Shown: positions 8,505-16,389 of the stretch, in pieces | How the letters are laid out: each line of letters starts with the position of its first letter | Position numbering within the stretch: the first letter of the stretch is position 1 | Origin: Salinisphaera dokdonensis | GTDB lineage: Bacteria > Pseudomonadota > Gammaproteobacteria > Nevskiales > Salinisphaeraceae | Reading direction: 5' to 3' | DNA: 64,000 bases | Assembly: GCF_040361215.1 (NCBI RefSeq) | Contig: NZ_APND01000002.1 | Span: forward strand, 186,001 to 250,000 | The notes under the pieces: generated by a model | What the model was told of the DNA's origin: nothing | Database searches by the model: none | What the model saw: only the letters and a program-made list of their open reading frames with translations | Translations under genes and position numbers: made by a program

Positions 8505-10646
8505 TCACGACGCGTCTTTATCCTTGTCGCCGGCATCAGCCGCCATCTCGTCCGCGAGATCGTGCTGACGCTTGATCAGATACTGATGAATCGCCTCGAT
8601 ATCCGCCTGCGACAGACGATCGGCGAACGACGGCATGCCCTGCCCGCTCAATACACCGCCGGCCACAATGGGCATAAAGGCGTCATGTGCGCTCTTCGAC
8701 ATGTTCCGTAGATTCGGCAGCACGCCGCCGCTATAAGCGCTGAAGCCATGGCAGACGCCGCAATGGGTATTGAACTGATCACGCCCTTTGGCGACGGTCT
8801 CTTCATTGGCCGTCAAGGGCGGGATATCCGCGGCGATCGTCGTCTTGAGCTGGGTGGCTGCCGGCAACGAGGCATCGCCGCCGAGTTTGTAGGTCAGCAC
8901 CCGCGCACGCGGCTCGACCTTCGTATTGTCGGCCAGCCCGCCGAAGCCGGTCGGAAAGATACCGCCCCAGCCGGCCATGAACGTGACGTACTGTTCGCCG
9001 TCGACCGTGTAGGTGACCGGGCCGGCCATCACGCCGGTATTCGCGGGCGACCGCCAGAGCAGCTTGCCGCTATCGGCGGCGTAGCCCCGCACCTCACCGT
9101 TGGCCGTACCCTGGAAGACCAGACCGCCCGCCGTGGACAGCGTGCCGCCGTTCCAGATCGTGGGATAGTCCTGGCGCCACACTTCCTCCTGGGCAATCGG
9201 GTCCCAGGCGATCAGACGTCCTTTGTACATATCCACGATCTGCGCGCGGGCTTCGGGATCCTCGGGTAGTGCCACCGGCTGACTGCCGAGCTGGAGCGTA
9301 CCCTTGCCCTGCCACGTCGCTTCGTTATCCGGATCGAGCAGCGCGGGGGCGACCTGGGCCGGAATATAGACCAGCCCGGTCTGCGGATTGAATGACATGG
9401 GCATCCAGTTATGCCCGCCCAGCGGCCCCGGCATCATCAGCTTCGGGCCTTTCGTCCAATCCGCCTTGTCGTCGTTGACCACCGGCCGCCCGGTCTTCAG
9501 GTCGACACGTTCGGCCCAGGTCACCGGTACATATTTCTCGGCCGAGATCAACTCGCCGTCGCTACGATCCAGCACATAGAAGAAACCGTTCTTCGGCGCC
9601 TGCATCAGCACCTTGCGTGTCTCGCCGTCGATTTCGAGGTCGGCAAGCGTAATGGTCTGGGTCGCCGTGAAATCCCACTGGTCGCCGGGGGTTTCCTGGT
9701 AATGCCAGACGTATTCACCGGTTTCGGGCCGTATCGCGACGATCGAGGCGACGAACAGGTTGTCGCCCTTGCCCTCGCTGCGTGCCTGACGGTTCCACAG
9801 GCTGGCGTTACCGACACCGATATAGAGCAGATCAAGCTCCGGATCGTAGGCCATGGAATCCCAGACCGTGCCGCCACCGCCCTGCTTCCAGTAGCGATCC
9901 CCGAACCAGGTCTCGCGCGCCATCGCCATGGCCTTGCTTTCCGGCGGCTTGGAGGGATCGCCCGGCACGGTGAAGAACCGCCAGGCCTGATCGCCGGTAT
10001 CGGCGTCGTAGGCGGTGATATAGCCGCGCACGCCGAATTCGGCGCCGCCGTTGCCGATGATCACACGGCCGTTCACGACACGCGGCGCGCCGGTGATCGT
10101 CTGACTGCGTTCGTGGTCGATGAGCGTGTCCACGCTCCAGACCTCGTCGCCGGTTTCGGCATCCAGCGCAATCAAACGACCGTCGAAGGCGCCGACGAAA
10201 ACCTTGCCCTGCCACACCGCCACGCCGCGGTTGACCGGACCGCAGCAGCCGTCGCGGGCGGCGGTGCGAGCCACTTTCGGATCATGCTTCCACAGGAGTT
10301 CCCCGGTCTTCGCATCCAGCGCGTAGACGATGCTGAACGCCGAGGTCGTGTACATCACGCCGTCGACGACGATCGGCGTGGCTTCCACGCCGCGATCGAT
10401 ATCCAGACGGTACGACCAGGCCAGGCCCAGTTCGCCGACATTGCTCTGATCGATCTGCTCGAGGCGGCTGAAACGCTGCTCGTCGTAGCTGCCGCCGTGG
10501 GCCATCCAGTTACTCGGCTCGCTCGCCGCGGCGTTCAATCGCTCGGCGTTTACGTCGGGCCGATTACCTGCGGCGGCCACACCGACCCATACGGTCAGAC
10601 ACAGAGCCACCACCAGGCGGACTCGCGCCCGCGCAACATGAATCAT
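8505..10646 (-). CDS. Quinohaemoprotein alcohol dehydrogenase (PQQ plus cytochrome c)
   Basis: A 713-aa periplasmic type II quinohaemoprotein dehydrogenase. The signal peptide is residues 1-26 (ending AAA). A PQQ eight-bladed propeller contains the vicinal Cys134-Cys135 pair and the typical GGTVWDSMAYDP and WDFTATQ segments. A C-terminal cytochrome c domain has CGVCH at 629-633 and a likely axial Met at 671 (QGMPSF). It ends in a short charged tail. Start ATG 10646 has GGAG 7 nt upstream. It oxidises alcohols to aldehydes and passes electrons through its own haem. In this setting 2-phenylethanol is a plausible substrate, but that is inferred. Confidence 0.9.
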   Translation of the reverse strand: MIHVARARVRLVVALCLTVWVGVAAAGNRPDVNAERLNAAASEPSNWMAHGGSYDEQRFSRLEQIDQSNVGELGLAWSYRLDIDRGVEATPIVVDGVMYTTSAFSIVYALDAKTGELLWKHDPKVARTAARDGCCGPVNRGVAVWQGKVFVGAFDGRLIALDAETGDEVWSVDTLIDHERSQTITGAPRVVNGRVIIGNGGAEFGVRGYITAYDADTGDQAWRFFTVPGDPSKPPESKAMAMARETWFGDRYWKQGGGGTVWDSMAYDPELDLLYIGVGNASLWNRQARSEGKGDNLFVASIVAIRPETGEYVWHYQETPGDQWDFTATQTITLADLEIDGETRKVLMQAPKNGFFYVLDRSDGELISAEKYVPVTWAERVDLKTGRPVVNDDKADWTKGPKLMMPGPLGGHNWMPMSFNPQTGLVYIPAQVAPALLDPDNEATWQGKGTLQLGSQPVALPEDPEARAQIVDMYKGRLIAWDPIAQEEVWRQDYPTIWNGGTLSTAGGLVFQGTANGEVRGYAADSGKLLWRSPANTGVMAGPVTYTVDGEQYVTFMAGWGGIFPTGFGGLADNTKVEPRARVLTYKLGGDASLPAATQLKTTIAADIPPLTANEETVAKGRDQFNTHCGVCHGFSAYSGGVLPNLRNMSKSAHDAFMPIVAGGVLSGQGMPSFADRLSQADIEAIHQYLIKRQHDLADEMAADAGDKDKDAS

Positions 10647-10791
10647 GCAATTCTCCTCGACTGTCGCTCGTCGAAAGGCGACGGCGACTTTTTTATCGGT
10701 TTGGTGTGCCGGGTCGCGCTGGCGAAAGCCGGCCCGGCACTGCAGCCCCACGACCAGCCACACGGCCCGGCCGAGACAACATGTCGACTGG

Positions 10792-12243
10792 CTAGAGCAC
10801 CACGGTGGTGACTTTTTCTTCCGTGTACGCCAGCACGCCGGCCAGGCCACATTCACGGCCAATACCGCTTTGCTTGACGCCGCCCCAGGGCAGCTGCGGA
10901 TCGATCGGGGCCCAGGCGTTGACGCCTACCGCGCCCGCTTCGATCTGGCGCGCAACCCGATGTGCGCGGGCGACATTCGACGTCCACACGGTGGCTGCCA
11001 GGCCGTAACGCGTGTCGTTGGCGATCGCGATCGCCTCGGCCTCGTCGCGGAAGGTGATCACCGTGCCGACCGGGCCGAAGATCTCGTCGCGGGCGATGCT
11101 CATGTCGTTCGTGGCCTCGGCGAATAATGTCGGACGGACATACCAGCCCGAGTCGCCGTCTTCGGATGGGCCACCGGCAAGCACCTTGGCGCCCTCATCG
11201 CTGCCGCGACGGATATAGTCGTTGATCTTGTCGTACTGGCCCTTACTGGCCACGGCGCCCATCTGGGTTCCTTCCTGATCGGGATTGCCCACCTGGATGC
11301 TGCGCGCCACTTCAGCCAGGTTGTCGGTGAACGCAGCGGCGATATCCTCGTGTACGAGCAGACGCGTGCCGGCCGCGCACACCTGGCCCTGATTGAAGAA
11401 CAGGCCCATTGCACAGCCGCCCACGGCGGCTTCGAGATCGGCATCGTCGAACACGATCTGCGGGCTCTTGCCACCGAGCTCGAGCGCCACGTGCTTGAAC
11501 AGCGGTGCCGCCACGCTCTGGATCGCCGCGCCCGTCTCGGGGCTGCCGGTAAACGTGATCTTGGTGACCTTCGGATGCTTGCAAAGCACCGGCCCAAGCG
11601 TCGCACCCTCGCCGGTCACCACGTTGACCACGCCGTCCGGAATGCCGGCTTCCTGACAAAGCTTTGCCAGGTGGAGCGCCGACATCGGCGTCTGCTCCGC
11701 GGGCTTGATCACCACCGTGCAGCCCGCGGCGAGCAGCGCGCCCAGCTTCCAGCAGGTGATCATCAGCGGCGTGTTCCACGGCACGATCGCCGCCACCACG
11801 CCCACCGGCAGCCGCTCGGTATAGGACAGCGTCGGCTGGCCCATATAACCGGCAGTCGGAATCGTGCGGCCTTCGATCTTGTCGGCCCAACCGGCGGCAT
11901 GACGCAACGTGGCGATCGCATTGGGCAGATCGAGCATGCGCGGCTCGGCCGGCGGGCGGCCGATCGCGTTGGCGTCCATATCGGCCATCTGGTCCGCATC
12001 ACGCTCGACCAGGTCCGCCAGGCGATGGATACACAGGCCGCGTGAGGCGCCGTTCATCTGCGACCATTCGCCGCCCTTGAGCTGGGCATGGGCGGCTTCG
12101 ATTGCCCGCTCAGCGTCGGCGGCGGTGCCTGCAGCCGAGGTGGCCAGCGTGTCGCCCGTCGCCGGGTTGGGCAGGGTCATCGTCGCCCCGTCGGAGGCGG
12201 GCATTGCCTGGCCGGCAATGAAATGTTCGTAGGCCTGGGTCAC
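10792..12243 (-). CDS. Aldehyde dehydrogenase, probable phenylacetaldehyde dehydrogenase
   Basis: A 483-aa NAD(P)-dependent aldehyde dehydrogenase with catalytic Cys289 (NQGQVCAAGTR) and general base Glu255 (ELGGKSP). GTG start at 12243 has GAGGAG 5 nt upstream. It is divergent from a FeaR-like regulator; in Escherichia coli, FeaR controls the phenylacetaldehyde dehydrogenase gene feaB. Together with the adjacent amine dehydrogenase and phenylacetate operon this supports oxidation of phenylacetaldehyde to phenylacetate. I have not used the symbol feaB because orthology is not proven. Confidence 0.85.
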   Translation of the reverse strand: MTQAYEHFIAGQAMPASDGATMTLPNPATGDTLATSAAGTAADAERAIEAAHAQLKGGEWSQMNGASRGLCIHRLADLVERDADQMADMDANAIGRPPAEPRMLDLPNAIATLRHAAGWADKIEGRTIPTAGYMGQPTLSYTERLPVGVVAAIVPWNTPLMITCWKLGALLAAGCTVVIKPAEQTPMSALHLAKLCQEAGIPDGVVNVVTGEGATLGPVLCKHPKVTKITFTGSPETGAAIQSVAAPLFKHVALELGGKSPQIVFDDADLEAAVGGCAMGLFFNQGQVCAAGTRLLVHEDIAAAFTDNLAEVARSIQVGNPDQEGTQMGAVASKGQYDKINDYIRRGSDEGAKVLAGGPSEDGDSGWYVRPTLFAEATNDMSIARDEIFGPVGTVITFRDEAEAIAIANDTRYGLAATVWTSNVARAHRVARQIEAGAVGVNAWAPIDPQLPWGGVKQSGIGRECGLAGVLAYTEEKVTTVVL

Positions 12244-12339
12244 GTCGTCTCCTCGGTCAGTCGAAACACTGCAGCAGCACACTCGCGGCGGGCGTGCTCG
12301 TTGTGGTTGTGGATTGCAGCGATGGATTGCATGCCTTCG

Positions 12340-12392
12340 AGACTGCGCCTGCCGCGGCGCGATCGCATGCTGCTGCGTGCAGATCGACTTGT
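12340..12392 (-). promoter_or_regulatory. Candidate activator site upstream of the aldehyde dehydrogenase
   Basis: On the plus strand AGACTGCGC is at 12340-12348 and GTGCAGATCGACTTGT at 12377-12392, separated by 28 bp. The aauB upstream region has the same two elements separated by 29 bp. The site lies about 100-150 bp before the GTG start and between the divergent regulator and enzyme genes, so it could serve the aldehyde dehydrogenase, the regulator or both. Confidence 0.5.
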
Positions 12393-12427
12393 GCCTGCGT
12401 GCACATCACGCCGCCTCGCACCGCCTT

Positions 12428-12456
12428 TTGACAGGGCCGCGACAGTGGCGTACACA
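12428..12456 (+). promoter_or_regulatory. Possible sigma-70 promoter for the AraC-family gene
   Basis: TTGACA (12428-12433) is a perfect -35, followed after 17 bp by the weak -10 TACACA (12451-12456). It points toward the AraC-family regulator. A short perfect palindrome CTGCATGCAG (12470-12479) lies near the expected transcript start. Confidence 0.4.
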
Positions 12457-12559
12457 AAAAGAAAAGACGCTGCATGCAGCCCAGACCATGGATGGCCCGC
12501 AATTTGCAGCCGAAAAGCCCGTACAAACCGGGCACTACGGCGGAGGACCGTTGCATTCA

Positions 12560-13513
12560 ATGTCATATTCCCAGCCCATAGCTGCGGCGCAGGACAACCA
12601 CCGATTTCACGATCTCGGCGGCTGGCAGGATTACGTCAATCAGCACTTCCCGGCCTTGGAAATGGCGAGTCGGACGACCGCCGGTTTCCAGGCCCAGGCC
12701 CGCAGCTGTGCGCTCGGCGATTACACGCTTACGCATATCGGCAGCGCCGCGTCCGACGTCGACCGCACGCCCGCGCTCACGCGCCGTGCCAATGCGGGAT
12801 TTCTCAAGGTGATGTGGCAGCTCTCCGGGCAACTGGAGCTCAACCAGGATCGGCGCTCGGTGTGCCTTACGGCGGGCCGCGCGACGCTGTGCGACACGAC
12901 CCGGCCCTACCGCATCCGCCTGAGCGATGGCGCCCACCTGGCCGTACTGCTGATCCCCTACGACGTCGACAATCGGCTGCCGCGCTATGCCGAACGCGTG
13001 AGCGCAACGGAACTCACCGACATGCCGACCATGCAGGCAGCGCTGGGTGCGATCACCGCCCTTGCGCGTTCGCGCCCGGCGCCCAACGACCCGGGGATCA
13101 GCGATGTCATGCAGGGTGTCGGGACGATGCTGGCAGCCACCTTTGCGCGTGCGGCCGAGCGCGACGAGTGCGGCCTCGACACGCAGCGTATCGGGCGCGC
13201 CGAACACTTCATCGCCACCCATATGGCCAGCAGCGATCTCACCCCGGATCGCCTTGCCGCGGCGCTGTGTGTATCGCGACGCACGCTCTACGGCCTGCTC
13301 GCCCGACACGGCACGACGCCGGCCCGTCTGATCACCGAAACGCGGCTGAGTCATGCTCGAGATGCACTCGCACACGACCCGGGCGCGAGTCAGTCGATCA
13401 CCGATATCGCTCTTGCCCACGGCTTTGCAGACAGCGCCCGTTTCAGCCATGCCTTCAAGGATCGCTTCGGTGCCGCGCCCAGCGTATGGCGGACTCGTCA
13501 CGCCGGCAGCTGA
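12560..13513 (+). CDS. AraC-family transcriptional activator, FeaR-like
   Basis: A 317-aa regulator with an N-terminal sensor domain of the AraC-binding-like type (about residues 20-195) and a C-terminal double helix-turn-helix (about 215-315: LAAALCVSRRTLYGLL, then ITDIALAHGFADSARFSHAF). Length and position resemble FeaR, the activator of phenylethylamine use. The start is uncertain. I give ATG 12560, which follows GGAGG at a long spacing of 13. TTG 12551 (same GGAGG, spacing 4) and ATG 12488 (no clear ribosome site) are also in frame. Confidence 0.82.
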   Translation: MSYSQPIAAAQDNHRFHDLGGWQDYVNQHFPALEMASRTTAGFQAQARSCALGDYTLTHIGSAASDVDRTPALTRRANAGFLKVMWQLSGQLELNQDRRSVCLTAGRATLCDTTRPYRIRLSDGAHLAVLLIPYDVDNRLPRYAERVSATELTDMPTMQAALGAITALARSRPAPNDPGISDVMQGVGTMLAATFARAAERDECGLDTQRIGRAEHFIATHMASSDLTPDRLAAALCVSRRTLYGLLARHGTTPARLITETRLSHARDALAHDPGASQSITDIALAHGFADSARFSHAFKDRFGAAPSVWRTRHAGS

Positions 13514-13558
13514 CCGAAGTACGCCCCGGCAAGCCACCGCCGGGGCAACACGTCCGGG

Positions 13559-14875
13559 TTAGTCCTTGCCGCCAAGCCGGCGATCGATCACGTGCTTGGC
13601 CTTGCCGAGCGAGCGCTCGAGCGTGCCTACGGCCGACAGCGTCACCTTGGTGCTGATGCCGATATAGGACTTGATGTGCTGCTGCAGGCTGCTCAGTGTC
13701 TCGTCCTCGGTGCTGTGCTCGTCGAAATCGTGGCCGCGTTCGACGGTCAGCGCGACGTGGTCGAGATTGCCTTCGCGGGTGAGTTCGATCAGGTAATGCG
13801 GCGCCAGCCCCTTCTGCTTGCAGATGATCTCTTCGATCTGGGTCGGGAAGACGTTCACACCGCGGATGATGAGCATGTCGTCCGAGCGGCCGGTGATCTT
13901 GTCGATACGCCGCATGGAACGCGCCGTGGGTGCGAGCAGACGGGTCAGATCGCGGGTGCGATAGCGAATGATCGGCAGCGCTTCCTTGGTCAGCGAGGTG
14001 AACACCAGCTCGCCCGGCTCGCCGTCGGCGACGACTTCGCCCGTTTCGGGATTGATGATTTCGGGCAGGAAGTGGTCCTCCCAGATCACCGGGCCGTCCT
14101 TCGTCTCGACGCATTCATTGGCCACGCCCGGCCCCATCACTTCCGACAGGCCGTAGATATCCACCGCATCGATGCCGGCACGGCGTTCGATCTCCTCGCG
14201 CATGGCGTTGGTCCACGGCTCGGCGCCGAAGATGCCGATCTCCAGCGACGATTCGCGCGGGTCCAGGCCCTGGCGCTCGAACTCCTCGATGAGATTGAGC
14301 ATGTAGGACGGCGTGACCATGATGATCCGCGGTTTGAAGTCCTGGATCAGCTGGACCTGTTTCTCGGTCTGGCCACCGGACATCGGCACCACCGTGCAGC
14401 CGAGTTTCTCGGCGCCGTAGTGCGCGCCCAGGCCACCGGTGAACAGGCCGTAGCCGTAGGCGATATGCACGATATCGCCCGGCAATCCGCCGGCGGCACG
14501 GATCGAACGCGCGACCAGGTTGGCCCAGGTCTCGATATCGTTGTGCGTATAGCCGACCACGGTGGGCTTGCCGGTCGTCCCGCTCGACGCATGGATACGC
14601 GATACCTGCTCCCGCGGGACCGCAAACATGTCGAACGGATAGGCGTCGCGCAGATCCTGCTTGGTGGTGAACGGAAACTTGGCCAGATCGGCCAGCGTTT
14701 CCAGATCATCCGGGTGCACGCCGGCTTCGTCGAACTTGGCCTTGTAGCGCGGCACGTTGTTGTAGGCGTGCTGCAGCGACCACTTCAGTCGCTCGAGCTG
14801 CAGCGCCTGAAGCTCATCGCGGCTGGCGGTCTCGATCGGTTCGAGCAGCGATGTCGGTTTGAGTTGGGCGGCCAT
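13559..14875 (-). CDS. paaK: Phenylacetate-CoA ligase
   Basis: A 438-aa AMP-forming ligase that activates phenylacetate to phenylacetyl-CoA, committing carbon to the paa pathway. It has the adenylate-forming P-loop SSGTTGKPT (residues 97-105), the central DIYGLSEVMGPG segment and the YRTRDLT core typical of PaaK. Start ATG 14875 is preceded by GAGGAG. It is the last gene of the paaABCDE-Z-G-I-K run and is convergent with the FeaR-like gene. Confidence 0.96.
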   Translation of the reverse strand: MAAQLKPTSLLEPIETASRDELQALQLERLKWSLQHAYNNVPRYKAKFDEAGVHPDDLETLADLAKFPFTTKQDLRDAYPFDMFAVPREQVSRIHASSGTTGKPTVVGYTHNDIETWANLVARSIRAAGGLPGDIVHIAYGYGLFTGGLGAHYGAEKLGCTVVPMSGGQTEKQVQLIQDFKPRIIMVTPSYMLNLIEEFERQGLDPRESSLEIGIFGAEPWTNAMREEIERRAGIDAVDIYGLSEVMGPGVANECVETKDGPVIWEDHFLPEIINPETGEVVADGEPGELVFTSLTKEALPIIRYRTRDLTRLLAPTARSMRRIDKITGRSDDMLIIRGVNVFPTQIEEIICKQKGLAPHYLIELTREGNLDHVALTVERGHDFDEHSTEDETLSSLQQHIKSYIGISTKVTLSAVGTLERSLGKAKHVIDRRLGGKD

Positions 14876-15012
14876 GGGTCATCTCCTCGGTCTCGGTGCC
14901 GCGCTGCGGCGTTGCTATCCTTGGTCAGCGTCGTGCCGATGGGGCCAACGCTTGCTTTTGTTGCGACCCGGCGCTCGAGACCGAGCGCCGGCATGCATGT
15001 CGTACACCTGCA

Positions 15013-15495
15013 TCAGGCGTCGGCGGCCATCACCTCGAGCACTTCGCCGCGCACCTGGTGCGAACGGCCGCGAAAGAGCACGACCGTCTCGTCGTTCTGA
15101 TTGCGCACGGTGACGTCATAGACACCGGTTCGCCCGGAGCGCGAACGCTGCTCGGCCTCGGCGGTGAGCACGTCGCCAATGAAGGCCGGGCGCAGATAAT
15201 CGACGTTGCAGGCCGCGCCCACGGTGTTCTGATTGCCGCTGTTGCAGGCAAAGGCAAAAGCACTGTCGGCGAGCGAAAAGATCAGGCCGCCGTGGCAGGT
15301 CTGGTGGCCGTTGACCATGTCGTCGCGCACCGGCATCGACACACGCGCATAGCCCGGCGCCATGGCTTCGACTTGCATGCCGAGCATGCGTGAGGCCGCG
15401 TCGCGGGCGAGCATGGCCTCGCCGACGCGGTCGGCCAGCGCCTGCGGGTCGTCTTCCACGGACGCTGCGGGCGCCCCGTTCTGGCTGGACTGCAT
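15013..15495 (-). CDS. paaI: Phenylacetyl-CoA pathway thioesterase
   Basis: A 160-aa hotdog-fold thioesterase with the PaaI signature NGHQTCHGGLIFSLADSAF. It hydrolyses dead-end ring-hydroxylated phenylacetyl-CoA intermediates and so protects the CoA pool. GGAGGAG lies just before ATG 15495. It is flanked by paaG and paaK on the same strand with gaps of 87 and 137 bp. Confidence 0.93.
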   Translation of the reverse strand: MQSSQNGAPAASVEDDPQALADRVGEAMLARDAASRMLGMQVEAMAPGYARVSMPVRDDMVNGHQTCHGGLIFSLADSAFAFACNSGNQNTVGAACNVDYLRPAFIGDVLTAEAEQRSRSGRTGVYDVTVRNQNDETVVLFRGRSHQVRGEVLEVMAADA

Positions 15496-15582
15496 GGTTC
15501 GACTCCTCCGATAAGGCCTGTTGGTGCCGGTGCGCGTCCTGTTGTTGTTCTAGTAACGCGCTACCGGCTTGTTCGTTATTTC

Positions 15583-16377
15583 TTAGCGCCCCTTGAACTC
15601 GGGCGTGCGTTTTTCTGTGAACGCGGCCACGCCTTCGGCATAGTCCGCACTGCGGCCGAGCTCGCCCATGGCATCGCGCTCGGCATCGAGCTGCTCATCG
15701 AGACCGGCATTCGCACCGGCATACATGAGCTGCTTGGTGCGGGCGAGACCTTTGGTCGGTGCTTTCGACAGGTGCACGACGAGCTTGTCGATTTCGCTAT
15801 CGAATTCCTCGTCGTCCACGCAGCGCCAGATCAGGCCCCAGTCGGCGGCGGTGGCCGCATCGATCGGCTCGCCGAGCATGGCGATGCCCATCGCCCGCGC
15901 CATACCGATACGGCGGGCCAGAAAATAAGTGCCGCCGGTGTCCGGAATCAGGCCCAGCTTGCAGAAGCTTTCGATGAATTTGACCGAACGCCGGGCCACC
16001 ACCAGATCACAGGCCAGCGCCAGATTCGCGCCCGCGCCAGCGGCCACGCCATTGACGCCGCAGACCACCGGCAGGGGCAGCGCACGCAGGCGGCGTACCA
16101 GCGGCGCGTAATAGGTGTCGACCGAATAGGCCAGATCCGGCGCTTCGCCGCTGTCCGACGACACCGCGCGATCACCCAGATCCTGGCCGGCGCAGAAGCC
16201 CTTGCCGGCGCCGGTGAGCAGCAGCACGCGAACCGACTCATCCGCCTCGACCGTGTCGAGCGCTTCGGCCAGCGCTTCGTGCATGGCCACGTTGAAGCTG
16301 TTGAGCTTGTTCGGCCGGTTGAGCGTGATGCGGGCAATGCCGGCATCAATGCTCAGGACAATGGAATCGTCTGCCAT
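15583..16377 (-). CDS. paaG: 1,2-epoxyphenylacetyl-CoA isomerase
   Basis: A 264-aa crotonase-family enzyme. PaaG turns ring-1,2-epoxyphenylacetyl-CoA into oxepin-CoA and later isomerises an enoyl-CoA double bond. The oxyanion-hole segments GKGFCAGQDL and NGVAAGAGANLALACDLVVA are present, and the overall sequence (ending FTEKRTPEFKGR) is typical of PaaG/PaaB-type isomerases. It starts 12 bp downstream of paaZ with GAGGAG before ATG 16377. Confidence 0.93.
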   Translation of the reverse strand: MADDSIVLSIDAGIARITLNRPNKLNSFNVAMHEALAEALDTVEADESVRVLLLTGAGKGFCAGQDLGDRAVSSDSGEAPDLAYSVDTYYAPLVRRLRALPLPVVCGVNGVAAGAGANLALACDLVVARRSVKFIESFCKLGLIPDTGGTYFLARRIGMARAMGIAMLGEPIDAATAADWGLIWRCVDDEEFDSEIDKLVVHLSKAPTKGLARTKQLMYAGANAGLDEQLDAERDAMGELGRSADYAEGVAAFTEKRTPEFKGR

Positions 16378-16389
16378 CTCGATCTCTCC

